64,000 bases of DNA from AWTP1-13 sp963820375 (GTDB lineage: Bacteria; Pseudomonadota; Alphaproteobacteria; Rhizobiales; Hyphomicrobiaceae): NCBI GenBank assembly GCA_963820375.1, contig CAWFZX010000038.1:1-64000 (forward strand), in the 5' to 3' direction. The notes below the pieces were generated by a model. It saw only the letters and a list, made by a program, of their open reading frames with translations, was not told the DNA's origin and did not search any database. Of the stretch, positions 1 to 8,702 are shown one piece after another. The position numbers and the translations under genes are program-made. How positions within the stretch are numbered: the first letter of the stretch is position 1; every line of letters begins with the position of its first letter.

Positions 1-18
1 TTTGGGCTCGGGGGTGGG

Positions 19-390
19 TCAGGCTACTCCCTCCGGCGAAATGACCGCTGGCGCCAACGCCGTGTCACGGAAAACGGCATCCGGGTCGACATGCTCGGGA
101 AACGGTTGCCACGGCCTAATGACGGGGCCGACCTTGTCGTTCTCCACCACTGTCCAGCGGGCGCCTTCCTCGATGTCGGGTACGATCATGTCGGGATGGG
201 TCTTGCCTGCCCGCCACACATCGAGGCGGCCGGTAACGCCACGCGCAACCAACGCCCGGCACGCCTCGAATTCAGGGTTCCACGTGTCCTCGATTAGGAC
301 GGCGTCGCCATAGTGGACGCGGTAGCGCTGCCCCCGCTCGCCGCGGATCTCGGTCGGCTCGATGGTGATGCGGTGCGCCAACGGCGCCAC
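19..390 (-). CDS. Hypothetical protein, mobile-element associated
   Basis: I do not recognise a named family. The chosen GTG start (388-390) gives about 123 residues and drops a Cys-rich, non-coding-looking extension that begins at an ATG at 459. The product is acidic and Trp-containing with no signal peptide or membrane segment. Its last 40 or so residues (TVxENxKxG, W-x-P-x-PE, DAVxRD, APA) match the end of a reading frame at 49975-50190, which lies beside a decayed integrase. It sits just downstream of a serine recombinase on the same strand. This suggests a protein family carried by integrative elements. The start is uncertain because AAAAGG is almost adjacent to the GTG. Confidence 0.5.
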   Translation of the reverse strand: MAPLAHRITIEPTEIRGERGQRYRVHYGDAVLIEDTWNPEFEACRALVARGVTGRLDVWRAGKTHPDMIVPDIEEGARWTVVENDKVGPVIRPWQPFPEHVDPDAVFRDTALAPAVISPEGVA

Positions 391-495
391 CCCTTTTCTG
401 TGGCAGGCGGGTGGGACGCCCCGATCGGCCAATTGGCCTATCGGGCAGACGCAACGCAACCAACGCGACTTGGACGCTAATCCTTTTCCCTGACG

Positions 496-1149
496 CTATG
501 CGGCATGCGCTCCAATCTCACGCTTGAGCCGATGGACGGTGCCGACACCGAGCCCGACCTCTCTGGCCACCTTGCCGATGCCGAGGCCCTTTGCCAGCTC
601 CAGGCGGGCACGCTCGATCTTGTCGGGTTCGGCGCCGGGGCGGCCGAGCTTCGTGCGCACGATGCCGCGCTTGGTCTCGAATTTGCCGTGGCGGGCCAGC
701 TTGTCCCGGACGACGCCAAGCCCAGCCCGCACGCGCTGGCGGATCATGGTGCGCTCGAATTCAGCGAATGCCCCAGTAATCTGGAACAACAGTTTGCCCA
801 TGGGCGTCGTGGTGTCGATGTTCTGCTGATCCAGGTAGAGGTCGACGCCGACGGCCTCGAGGTGCTTGATCGTCTCCAGCAGATCGAGCAGCGACCGGCC
901 GAGGCGGTCGATGGCCCACGCCATCACCACATCGAACTTGCGGCGGTTGGCGTCCTTCAGCATCGCATCCAGGCCCGGGCGCTTGTCGCGGCCCTTGGCA
1001 CCACTGATGCCGGCGTCCTGGTAGGTCTCCACAACCTGCCAGCCACGGCGTTCGGCGACCTGCTTGAGCTCGCGGATCTGGTTCTCGACCGACTGGTGGT
1101 CAGTGCTGACCCGCACGTAGAGCGCTACCCGTCTTGCTTTCCCCGTCAT
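496..1149 (-). CDS. Serine recombinase (resolvase/invertase family)
   Basis: A 217-residue site-specific recombinase that cuts and rejoins DNA through a serine. The N-terminal resolvase domain has the YVRVSTDHQS motif with the catalytic Ser, the GAKGRDKRPGLD loop, WAIDRLGRSLLDLL and the GAFAEFERTMIRQRVRAG segment leading into the long E helix. The C-terminus carries a short helix-turn-helix (KVAREVGLGVGTVHRLKREI). Length fits small resolvases and invertases rather than large serine integrases. The ATG at 1149 is chosen over an upstream one because GGGAGGG stands before it. It probably belongs to a transposon or integrative element with the hypothetical gene downstream; no res or inverted-repeat site was identified. 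Confidence 0.93.
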   Translation of the reverse strand: MTGKARRVALYVRVSTDHQSVENQIRELKQVAERRGWQVVETYQDAGISGAKGRDKRPGLDAMLKDANRRKFDVVMAWAIDRLGRSLLDLLETIKHLEAVGVDLYLDQQNIDTTTPMGKLLFQITGAFAEFERTMIRQRVRAGLGVVRDKLARHGKFETKRGIVRTKLGRPGAEPDKIERARLELAKGLGIGKVAREVGLGVGTVHRLKREIGAHAA

Positions 1150-1486
1150 CTCAATTCCCTCCCCCGTTGAACCACACCCCATACATGGGAATTGCTACGT
1201 ACAAATACTTTAGTTGGCTGTACGGTAGAAATCGACCAGTCGGAGCCCACTTTTGCGGGGATTTCGCACGTGGCAGCGACGGGGGTTTTTGTACGGGCCT
1301 TTCGGGCACCGCTCGGCTTGCTTCCAATTCGACAGCCTTCTGGGCAAACTGATGGGCACGCTCCATGGCTGTCCGAGCAGCTTATGTCCGACAAGGGCAA
1401 AGTCCTTGGTCCCGTGCTGAAGGCAGTCTATGCAGGGGATTGCGCTACGGGTAATCCGTCGGTCGCGATAGGCGAGCCACACGCAG
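1150..1486. other. Intergenic region, no gene seen
   Basis: About 340 bases between the recombinase and a divergent oxidoreductase gene. Open frames here are short and lack a recognisable protein or good ribosome-binding site. It must hold the promoter of the recombinase, but no convincing -35/-10 pair stood out. Confidence 0.5.
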
Positions 1487-2476
1487 ATGATCAAAGCGGC
1501 CATCGTTGGCATGGGCTGGTGGGGCGCCATCATCCACCGCCAGCTTGCCCGCAGCGAAGTAATCCAGCCCGTGCTCGGCGTCGAGCCGGCCGACACGGCG
1601 CGCAAGGCGGCCGAGGCGGCCGGACTAGAGACAACTGCCCGCTTCGAGGATGCGCTCGAGCGCCCCGATATTGGGGCCGTCATCCTATCGACGCCGCACA
1701 AGCAACACGCGACGCAGATCGTGGCGGCTGCCAAGGCCGGCAAGCACGTCTTCTGTGAAAAGCCTCTCTGCACCACGGCACGCGAAATGGACGCCGTCGC
1801 CGAAGCTGTGACCGCGGCACGGGTGCAGCTCGGAATTGGTCACGAGCGGCGCTTCGAACCGGGCATCATCGATTTGCGGGCCAGGCTCGCGGCTGGCGAA
1901 CTCGGCACGGCCTTGGCCATGGAAGGCAACTTCAGCCAGGATAAGTTCCTCGCGCTTTCCCCCGACAATTGGCGCCTCTCGGCCGTGGATGCTCCTGTCG
2001 GGCCGCTTTCGGCTACCGGCATTCATCTCGTCGACCTGTCGATTGCCATCCTGGGCAAGCCCAAGGAGGTATGGGCGCGGCTCGCCACGCGTGGCAGCCA
2101 TTTCACCAACGGCGATACACTGGGCGTTATGATCGCATTCGAGTCGGGCGCCAGCGCGTTATTGACTGCAATTCTGGCAACCTCCTTCATGGGGCGCATT
2201 GCCGTTTACGGCTCGCAAGGCTGGATCGAGATTCGCGATCGCACTCATCCCGAGCATCCCACGGGATGGGACGTCACCGTCGCGCCCCGCGGCAAACCTG
2301 CTGCGAGCCATTCACTCCCGCCGCATCCCGCGGTTAGGGACAATCTCGAGGCCTTTGGACGTGCCGCTGCCGGAGGGGCACCCTACCCGGTGAGCATGGC
2401 GGAGATCGATGCCAATGTGCGCACGTTCGAAGCCATCACGCGTTCTGCACTGAGCGGCAGGCTGGAGCGCATCTGA
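1487..2476 (+). CDS. Gfo/Idh/MocA family NAD(P)-dependent oxidoreductase
   Basis: A 329-residue sugar- or inositol-type dehydrogenase. The N-terminal Rossmann fold opens with AAIVGMGWWGAIIHRQL (residues 4-20), and the family motif EKPLCTT lies near residue 93, with Lys at the usual catalytic position. The C-terminal half has the family's beta-sheet domain, including a GTALAMEGNFS segment and a GIHLVDLSI stretch carrying the conserved His. Length is normal. No ribosome-binding site is obvious before the ATG. The substrate cannot be told, and no sugar transporter or kinase lies nearby. Confidence 0.88.
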   Translation: MIKAAIVGMGWWGAIIHRQLARSEVIQPVLGVEPADTARKAAEAAGLETTARFEDALERPDIGAVILSTPHKQHATQIVAAAKAGKHVFCEKPLCTTAREMDAVAEAVTAARVQLGIGHERRFEPGIIDLRARLAAGELGTALAMEGNFSQDKFLALSPDNWRLSAVDAPVGPLSATGIHLVDLSIAILGKPKEVWARLATRGSHFTNGDTLGVMIAFESGASALLTAILATSFMGRIAVYGSQGWIEIRDRTHPEHPTGWDVTVAPRGKPAASHSLPPHPAVRDNLEAFGRAAAGGAPYPVSMAEIDANVRTFEAITRSALSGRLERI

Positions 2477-3321
2477 GACAGAAGCTGATCGCGAATTTCT
2501 CACGCAGCGGCCCGCTTCTACAAGCCGAAGCAAATGCTCTGGCGCACGTTCCATCGCCTCTGTGACCGCGACGATCATCACGATGCCGTGTTGAATGCCA
2601 GCCTTGTGCGGGTTCTAGCGAGACTGACGTGTCGTTAGGATGGATGCTGATGAGCGCCTACCGGATCCGAATTGCTGGCTATCTTCTCAAGGATGCAAGC
2701 TCGTGTCAGCTGTGCGTACATTGTCGGGGAGCGTTCTCAGCGCCCCGCCCACCTGCTCCCGGCGCATCCGTAATTTGGGACACCACCGGGATTCGTAATG
2801 GTGGGAGCGACGAAGGTCCCGCACCGCTCCGCTCGCTATGGGTTTGCGTTTGGTACTGGTACACAGACTAAACGAAGCTCCCAACTTAAGCTAAGAGCTT
2901 GTCCTCGAACAAAGGCAACGGATCTTACGGCGCCGCCATTGGAGCGACATCGTGCTTTGGGGGTAACGCACAAGGAAGAGTGCATCGGACCTTCGGGCGA
3001 ATCTGGGTCGGATAGCTGCTATTTGGGGGAGACCTGGCGGCCCAAGCGAATAGGGACGCCCGTGGCCTGGGCGTCAACCCGCCCTCGCACGCGGCAAAAC
3101 TGTCTTGACGACACGCGCGGTGCGCAGGGCGGGCGAGCTGCTTCGATGATGTGGTCGAGAGGGATGATCCCGCAGGGTAGGAGCGTCGGCAGAACCCACA
3201 TCGCACCAGGCGGTATGCATAAGATATGCATCTGGAGCTGATCCGAACCCCGCCGCCGCCCCGCGGGAGAAAGCTCTTTATTGGAGGCCGATCCGCATCG
3301 AGCGAGCCTGAACGCTCAGAC
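2477..3321. other. Long region without a recognisable gene
   Basis: About 845 bases. Several open frames exist on both strands, but none has a plausible start with a ribosome-binding site, a known motif or balanced composition. Probably decayed accessory DNA. Confidence 0.45.
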
Positions 3322-3657
3322 TTAGCGGCCCCCTATACCCAGACCAAATCCTAGCAATGCTGCGACCTGTGCATTTGTCAGCAGCAGCACGATGTAATCT
3401 TCCTCTTTGTTCGCCCAGCTCAGGGGGATCCACACGAATCTGGGTCCAAAGGCCGTCAACCCTCCGATAGCGGCGACCAAGGTTCGGTTGGAACCATAGG
3501 TTTCAACATTGATGACTTGCCCAATCAGCAGCCTGTCGGCAGTGTAGATCAGCATTCCGATCAATCTTGCATCGGCCTGCGATGCATCGATGTCTGCTGA
3601 AGCGGGGCTAAAGAAAGTTATACCGACTAGCAGCAGAGCAGCATGGACAAGTTTCAT
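3322..3657 (-). CDS. Exported PRC-barrel-like protein
   Basis: A 111-residue protein with a signal peptide at residues 1-21 (MKLVHAALLLVGITFFSPASA). The rest resembles a PRC-barrel: RLIGMLIYTADRLLIGQVINV, then AAIGGLTAFGPRFVWIPLSW, the same order as in the clearer PRC protein at 29115-29540. The ATG at 3657 is chosen because GGAGACAAGCC precedes it and a signal peptide follows. The C-terminus (LLGFGLGIGGR) is hydrophobic and Gly-rich. Its role is unknown; periplasmic PRC-barrels of this kind are common but poorly characterised in Hyphomicrobiales. Confidence 0.7.
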   Translation of the reverse strand: MKLVHAALLLVGITFFSPASADIDASQADARLIGMLIYTADRLLIGQVINVETYGSNRTLVAAIGGLTAFGPRFVWIPLSWANKEEDYIVLLLTNAQVAALLGFGLGIGGR

Positions 3658-3908
3658 GGCTTGTCTCCATGTGCAGCAAGCCCCAGCGGCGCTAAACTCG
3701 TACGCGCCGGCTGAAACACTAGTCTCAGAAGACTTAGGAGCATGGCTACAGGTGGCTGCGCCGCTCTTTGCGCGCTTGGGCAATCACACCGGCACGAGCA
3801 AACAAACATGCCCCTTCAGGTGGCCGCAGTCTATCGGTGTTAGCCAGTATGATGGGCATCCCCTAACCAGAACCAGAGCGCATTTTTGCATCAGTACGCA
3901 CGTGCGCG

Positions 3909-4109
3909 TCATGGATTTGGCCGCGCGAAAAGTGCAACCGCGATTTTAATAAGGAGCCAACCACCAATGAGGAATGCGACACCCGCCGCGATGGCCACGA
4001 GCAAATCAATTGGGTCACGCTCAGACGGCGCAATCTGCATCACCGTGAGACCAACGCAGACGGCAAAAACGAAGCGAAGGAGCGCTAACGCGCACAAACC
4101 GGCAAGCAA
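3909..4109 (-). CDS. Small two-helix membrane protein, hypothetical
   Basis: A 66-residue frame with a TTG start and two strong hydrophobic helices, roughly residues 5-26 and 36-61. A polar loop (APSERDP) separates them. Codon third positions are moderately GC-rich, consistent with coding. There is no good ribosome-binding site and no recognised family. It could be a small inner-membrane protein or a fortuitous frame. Confidence 0.4.
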   Translation of the reverse strand: MLAGLCALALLRFVFAVCVGLTVMQIAPSERDPIDLLVAIAAGVAFLIGGWLLIKIAVALFARPNP

Positions 4110-4468
4110 CCAGAAGGTTGTAGCTGTCTTTCACAACAGGGTTCCGCACCCCAATGGCATCACTGAGCAGAGCACTGATTGATGGCAAGATCCTTGTTGC
4201 CGGCCACAGTTCGATTTGGACCCTCGAAGCTGCCGCGGCGACCGCCCCCCCGACGGCGGCGATTTCCACTTCTGCCACTTCGACCAGGCCAATATCGGCG
4301 AGGTTGGGCGGGGTACCGGGGCCCCACCGCCCCGCCCGGTCTTATTTCGAATAATTGAATTCTCGCGTCCCCGATCTAGGGGATCTTTCACAGGGTCGTG
4401 ATTTGAAGCAAACCTGTTCAGCTGCGGAAATGTTTCTATGCTGCGTGTCGATTTAGCGATTGGCACCG
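4110..4468. other. Intergenic region, no gene seen
   Basis: About 360 bases upstream of a small HTH gene. No motif-bearing frame was found. The stretch near 4330-4440 is AT-richer and may contain the HTH gene's promoter. Confidence 0.4.
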
Positions 4469-4750
4469 ATGAAACGCGAACGTCCAGCAGACGACTTTAG
4501 GCGTCGGGCAATCAGTGCGCGCTTACTGGGGATGTCCCCCCGCGAAATCGCGCTGCGCCTCGATCGCAAGGAAAACACGATTAAAGGCTATCTCAGTAGA
4601 TGCGGTGGCGTGATCAACGGCAGCTATCATCTGAACCGTCTCGCCGCCCAGGCGCTATTTACTGAAGACGAATTGATGCAGTTAGGCGCAGTTTTGAACG
4701 GGCGGTATTGGATGGGGCCAGGCCGCGACCGGGCGGGCTCGGATTGGTAA
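4469..4750 (+). CDS. Small helix-turn-helix protein
   Basis: A 93-residue protein with one likely helix-turn-helix of the sigma-70 region 4 / LuxR kind at residues 13-41 (ISARLLGMSPREIALRLDRK, then ENTIKGYLSR). It is basic at the N-terminus and has no receiver or ligand domain, so it may be a small standalone DNA-binding regulator. The ATG at 4469 is preferred to a TTG at 4460. The C-terminal 20 residues look poorly conserved and may be read-through. The perfect palindrome at 4934-4965 lies 180 bases downstream. Confidence 0.55.
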   Translation: MKRERPADDFRRRAISARLLGMSPREIALRLDRKENTIKGYLSRCGGVINGSYHLNRLAAQALFTEDELMQLGAVLNGRYWMGPGRDRAGSDW

Positions 4751-5090
4751 GGCGGTGCGGGAGCGCTTGCTTCGGTCCTGGGCGCTGTGGCGAGGGCTCG
4801 CGTTCGATACGCCAAGGCCCTTGCGCAAGGGCTGGGCGACAAGATGCGGAGCGTTTACCGGGCGGAGCTTGCTCGCCAGCGGCGCGAGGGGCTCGTGTGA
4901 TGACGCTTTCGACATCTGAAACAGCCCGTCACGACTTTTTACACAAGACGCCAAGTGTAAAAAGTGGACATTCCACGCGCGCCCTGCCAATCCGTGTCCT
5001 CAAAATAGACCCGGATTGCCAACACGTGGCGCCGCCCGGCCGCGTCCTCAACCAGGTGGCCGGCAATGGTCGGACCAGCGGCGCTGCGCT
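4751..5090. other. Intergenic region with a perfect palindrome
   Basis: About 340 bases between the HTH gene and the convergent phosphoesterase gene. No gene is seen; the notable content is the inverted repeat at 4934-4965. Confidence 0.5.
4934..4965. repeat. Perfect 11-bp inverted repeat, possible operator
   Basis: ACTTTTTACAC at 4934-4944 and its exact reverse complement GTGTAAAAAGT at 4955-4965 are separated by 10 bases. It stands out as AT-rich in GC-rich DNA. With no T-run after it and a centre-to-centre spacing near two helical turns, it looks more like a protein-binding site or element end than a terminator. Confidence 0.6.
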
Positions 5091-5993
5091 TCAGACGGCG
5101 ACATCGACCAGGACGATCTCCGGCGGCACCCCCATCCGCACCGGCAGAAAAGAGCATCCGAGCCCACCCGAAACGATCAAATGCCGATCCTCTTCCACGA
5201 TATGCCCGTAGGCGAAACGATTGCCGAAGCGCGAGGGTACCATCGGCGAATAACCGAATAGCCTCACCTGCCCACCATGCGTGTGCCCGGACAGCGTCAG
5301 CGCCACGCGGGCGGGCACGCGCGGGAAGATGTCGGGCTCGTGCGCAAGTAAAATGACGGGAGCCGCGTCCGTTACCTGCGCCAGCGTACCGGCGAGATCG
5401 TCGACGCCCTGGCTGCGCCAGCCCGCCCGGCCAATGAAGGCCAGCTGATCGCCCAGCCCGGCAAGCCAGAAATGCTGCCCATCCTTGGCGAGCCGCACGA
5501 CGGCGTTTTCATAGACCGGGATGCCGCTCTTTTCGAGCACGCGCCGGCCGTGCACAGGCCCGGCACGCTTGCGCTGGGCGGCCAGATCGTCCCACCAATC
5601 ATGGTTGCCGAGCACCGCATGTACGCCAAGCGGCGCCCGCAGTTGGGCCAGCGCCTTGGCCCAATCCTGCGGCGCGATGGGACGCGTCTTGAACTTGTGG
5701 CTGGCTGAGAAATCGCCGAGCAGCACGACCGTGTCGGCGCCGAGCGCATTGGTGGCCTCGACGATCGCCTCGATGCGCCCCAGCGGCATCGCCTGCCCCC
5801 CGGCGTGCAGGTCGGCAATCACCGCGATCGACAGCTTCAGGCGCCGCGGCCAGCCAGGCGGCGCCAGGGAATAGCACGTCACGTCAAGCCGCCAGAGCGG
5901 TTCGACGGCAAAGCCATAGCCGCCGAGAGCCAGCGTGCCGGCGCCGGACCAACCCAACGTTTTCAAAAACCTGCGGCGGGAAATCCGGATCAC
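5091..5993 (-). CDS. Tat-exported calcineurin-like metallophosphoesterase
   Basis: A 300-residue phosphoesterase of the YkuE/YaeI type. It has a twin-arginine signal at the N-terminus (ISRRRFLKTLGWSGAG). The dinuclear metal site is complete: ADLHAG (D-x-H), LLGDF, GNHDWWDD, a His in LLAHEPD, and SGHTHGGQ. The GTG at 5993 is chosen because AGGAACGAACACC precedes it and the Tat motif follows at once; a longer frame from 6077 would bury the signal. The likely site of action is the periplasm or outer face of the inner membrane. Relatives act on lipid A precursors or other phosphodiesters; the substrate here is not known. Confidence 0.9.
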   Translation of the reverse strand: MIRISRRRFLKTLGWSGAGTLALGGYGFAVEPLWRLDVTCYSLAPPGWPRRLKLSIAVIADLHAGGQAMPLGRIEAIVEATNALGADTVVLLGDFSASHKFKTRPIAPQDWAKALAQLRAPLGVHAVLGNHDWWDDLAAQRKRAGPVHGRRVLEKSGIPVYENAVVRLAKDGQHFWLAGLGDQLAFIGRAGWRSQGVDDLAGTLAQVTDAAPVILLAHEPDIFPRVPARVALTLSGHTHGGQVRLFGYSPMVPSRFGNRFAYGHIVEEDRHLIVSGGLGCSFLPVRMGVPPEIVLVDVAV

Positions 5994-6445
5994 GGTGTTC
6001 GTTCCTGCTTGGCCTCGGTTTGACGGCCGGCTTGGGTCTCCGGGCGGCAGGGTCGGGTTTCGGTAGCGATGGTGCATTAGGCCCCAAGTCTAGCAATCGT
6101 GGCGTGATGCACGCCCAAATCTTGGCGATGGCGGCGCGGAGCACTCGCCGGCGGGGGCGACGCACGGACACGCACCGCGCCAGGAGCTGCGAACTACTGG
6201 TACTGGTTCGAACCCAACGGCACCCCCAGCAGGAAGGTTAAATGTTTCCGAGTTGAGAGAACATCGGACCTTAAGAACTACCACTTCAGAGACGCGCAAA
6301 CCTGCTCCAGTTCAGCGATTTCCCGCTCGAGACTGGTGACGTTCTCTTGCGCAGCTCGCGCGCCAAGCCAGTGGGCGCGAAAAATTGCAAGAAATCTTCA
6401 GTCCATTTCAGTTGCCGATTGAGCTGACGTTCAAGACGGCACTAG
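5994..6445. other. Intergenic region, no gene seen
   Basis: About 450 bases. Nothing recognisable is encoded. A T-arm-like string at 6205-6214 is discussed among the rejected items. Confidence 0.4.
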
Positions 6446-6730
6446 ACCGGCCACGCGATGTTTGATCTCCTTAACGTTCCGATCTTTGGGCACCAAGAGG
6501 ATGCCGCCGATCAATTTGCCGGATACATCATCCTGCACTTCGGCAAGGCCGATGCGCGCCAACTCATCCTGGGCGCAGCTCACTCCTATAAGAAGTACGT
6601 GCAGAACCCGACCGTGACTGCACCGTTGACAGCGTTTTCCGATGAGCACGGGCCACCCGCTCAGCGCTTCTATAATCTCCGGCACGGAAGCGGACGGCGA
6701 GAGTGGTTTGATGAACGTGAGGCGGGTGGA
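6446..6730 (+). pseudogene. Remnant of a DUF4344 putative metallopeptidase
   Basis: From 6446 to 6679 the frame reads like the core of DUF4344 proteins: TGHAMFDLLNVPIFG, then QEDAADQFAGYIILHFGKA and AFSDEHGPPAQRFYNL. These match the family's zinc-site region (HE-x-GHA...EDAAD) and its later conserved block. A TAG sits directly before the Thr at 6446, so the N-terminal half and the first part of the HExxH site are missing. After 6679 the frame loses similarity, with further shifts. The gene is therefore truncated at both ends. The identification is from family knowledge, not a search. Confidence 0.6.
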
Positions 6731-6807
6731 CACGGATTGGGAGCTTACACACTCTGCCGCGGCGCGGGCAAACGGACTCCCGCCAAGCTAGAATTCGCCC
6801 TATATTT

Positions 6808-7098
6808 ATGGCGATGCCCGACAAAGTTCACGCCGATTTTCACGCCTGCCCCGCCTGCGAAGGCAAGGGCACGGTCCCCAGCAGATTGCCGTTCCGGACC
6901 AAGCCTTGCGATCAGTGTGCAGGCCGCGGAGTGGTGCCGCCGCTCAGGCGCCAGCAGCTGTTGGCGAAGTTGAAGGCGAAGGCGCGAGCGCAGGGCACTT
7001 ACTGTTCCGCCGCGCTACGCACGCACGCGCATCAGAACTTCCTGCGGATCTCGGCGCGGACGCCGAAGGTGGGCTTTTCGGAGCCCTCAACGATTTGA
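6808..7098 (+). CDS. Small DnaJ-type zinc-finger-like protein
   Basis: A 96-residue frame with two CxxCxGxG repeats: CPACEGKG at about residues 14-21 and CDQCAGRG at about 34-41. This is the zinc-binding signature of the DnaJ cysteine-rich domain and of small stand-alone zinc proteins. The remainder is Ala/Lys-rich, then reads through the 3' end of the convergent porin gene (overlap 7032-7098), so its true end or functional length is doubtful. There is no good ribosome-binding site; the first of two nearby ATGs is given. It may bind RNA or a protein partner, or be a fragment of a larger gene. Confidence 0.5.
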   Translation: MAMPDKVHADFHACPACEGKGTVPSRLPFRTKPCDQCAGRGVVPPLRRQQLLAKLKAKARAQGTYCSAALRTHAHQNFLRISARTPKVGFSEPSTI

Positions 7099-8702
7099 TA
7101 CGTAGCATCCGCGCGGAACAGCCAGGCGCGGTCGATCGGGATCTGATAGCGAACACCGAAGCCGTACTGCGGTCTGTCGGCGCCTATGCCGGCGATCGGA
7201 TCGCCGAAGGGCTGCACGGTCGCCACCTCGAAGACGAGCTGCTGATCCAGATTGAAGAGATACTGCAAGCCGATCGCCCCGCCGTAGGCGTTGGAGCCAG
7301 TGTCGTTGAGTTTCGGGTAGCCGGTGAGGGCGTCGGTCTCGAAGTTGATACCAACGTTCTTCAGTATGCCCGCGCCGTTGCCATCGACCAAAGGCTGAGG
7401 ATTGCCGAAGCCGACGAAGAAGTTGGCATAGGGGATCAGCGTGCTCGGCAAGCCCGAGATCAGGCTGTTCTCCGAAATGATGGCGACGCCTTCGTCATGC
7501 TGGCCGTTTCCGAAGTTCGCGAACACGCGGGTTGAGTTTGACAAGGTGTTGGCATAGCGCCGCGTGTAAGCCGCGGTCACGAAGTGCGTCAGTTGGCCAT
7601 CCACCCCCCGAAGCGGGGTCGGGCTCTCAAGACGCATGACCGGGTCGTCGACGACCTGTAGCAGCCCGTAGCCCGCTTCGATATAGCCGCCAAAGGCATC
7701 AATGAAGGTGGTTAAGCCATAAACGTTGGCATTGTGTTTTTCCGGTCCGAGGAGACCCACGTTGTCGACATTGTCGAAACCAGCGAAGAAGGTGACGTCG
7801 AAGTTGGCAAGGCCCAGCTTCTTCGAATTCTTTGCCGTGAGGCTCACTCCGCCACCGAGGATCGCATCGTTCGCCCAGATCCCGTTCTGCAGGAACAACG
7901 GGAAGAGACCGACCGTGAAAGGCAGGTCGAAACCGGCTTCCCGACCGGAGAAGCCGGAATAAATGGAGCCGAAGTCACCCTCGAAAAACAGCGTCTGTGG
8001 ATTGAGATCGAACTCAGCGCTGAACTTCCTATCGCCGTCTCCGCCGCCGAACTCGAAGCGGGTGAACTTATTATTTTTCTGAATCGGCGTGAAGAAGGCG
8101 TGTATGCGTTCGGTGCCGGTGATCTTGAAGTCGACGTCGAGGTTCAGCCGAGTCGCGATCTGGGCAATATCCTTGCCGTTGTTGCTGTTGTAGGCGACTG
8201 CCGTCCGCCAGTCGCCGTAAATGGCGAGGCCTGGTAGCAGAGGATTCAAATTACCGAAAAGTGTGCTGCTCTCCTCGTATAAGCCGGAGGTGTATTGCTG
8301 GCGGCCTAGCTCAACAAGCGGGCGCGGCGGCTCGATCGCGCTCTTAGCTCCGTAGATGTCGACCTGCGCCTTGGCATCGTAGCTCCCATCATACTGCGGG
8401 CCGGGTCGGAAAAGGTCGTCCTTGCCCTCCAGTTTGCTAGGCGTGCTTGCCGCCGCCACTGCGCTCTTCTTTTTGGAGGACACGCCTACGTACTGCAGAT
8501 CGGCTTGACTTTCGGCATCGACCCGTGCGGTGGGCCGCACTTGAGTTGACCAGCCTCCCTTGCCAACCTCGGTGCTGCTTTGGCCTGCGGCAGGTACTGC
8601 CGTGGTGCCGGACATAACGAGGTAACCACCGGCGAGCAGCCCAAACGTGGCGGTTGTTGTCCTGGCACGGTACCAAAGGTTGCCTTTTGCGTTACAAGTC
8701 AC
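7032..8702 (-). CDS. Outer-membrane porin-like beta-barrel protein
   Basis: A 556-residue exported protein. The N-terminus has a signal sequence (a basic start, then FGLLAGGYLVMSG, ending in PAAGQ). After a low-complexity Lys/Ser linker, the last 400 or so residues are rich in alternating aromatic and Gly patterns typical of amphipathic beta-strands, and the chain ends in EIRRKF with a C-terminal Phe, as outer-membrane barrels require for assembly. The GTG at 8702 has GGAG seven bases upstream; another GTG at 8717 is possible. The family resembles large hypothetical porins of Hyphomicrobiales. The transported substrate is unknown. Confidence 0.78.
   Translation of the reverse strand: MTCNAKGNLWYRARTTTATFGLLAGGYLVMSGTTAVPAAGQSSTEVGKGGWSTQVRPTARVDAESQADLQYVGVSSKKKSAVAAASTPSKLEGKDDLFRPGPQYDGSYDAKAQVDIYGAKSAIEPPRPLVELGRQQYTSGLYEESSTLFGNLNPLLPGLAIYGDWRTAVAYNSNNGKDIAQIATRLNLDVDFKITGTERIHAFFTPIQKNNKFTRFEFGGGDGDRKFSAEFDLNPQTLFFEGDFGSIYSGFSGREAGFDLPFTVGLFPLFLQNGIWANDAILGGGVSLTAKNSKKLGLANFDVTFFAGFDNVDNVGLLGPEKHNANVYGLTTFIDAFGGYIEAGYGLLQVVDDPVMRLESPTPLRGVDGQLTHFVTAAYTRRYANTLSNSTRVFANFGNGQHDEGVAIISENSLISGLPSTLIPYANFFVGFGNPQPLVDGNGAGILKNVGINFETDALTGYPKLNDTGSNAYGGAIGLQYLFNLDQQLVFEVATVQPFGDPIAGIGADRPQYGFGVRYQIPIDRAWLFRADATYQIVEGSEKPTFGVRAEIRRKF

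Noticed and set aside
505..1170. A 221-codon plus-strand frame
   Set aside because: It is the antisense of the serine recombinase, which has full catalytic motifs.
6205..6214. GGTTCGAACC resembling a tRNA T-arm
   Set aside because: No acceptor stem, anticodon arm or longer match to any tRNA in the window could be built around it.
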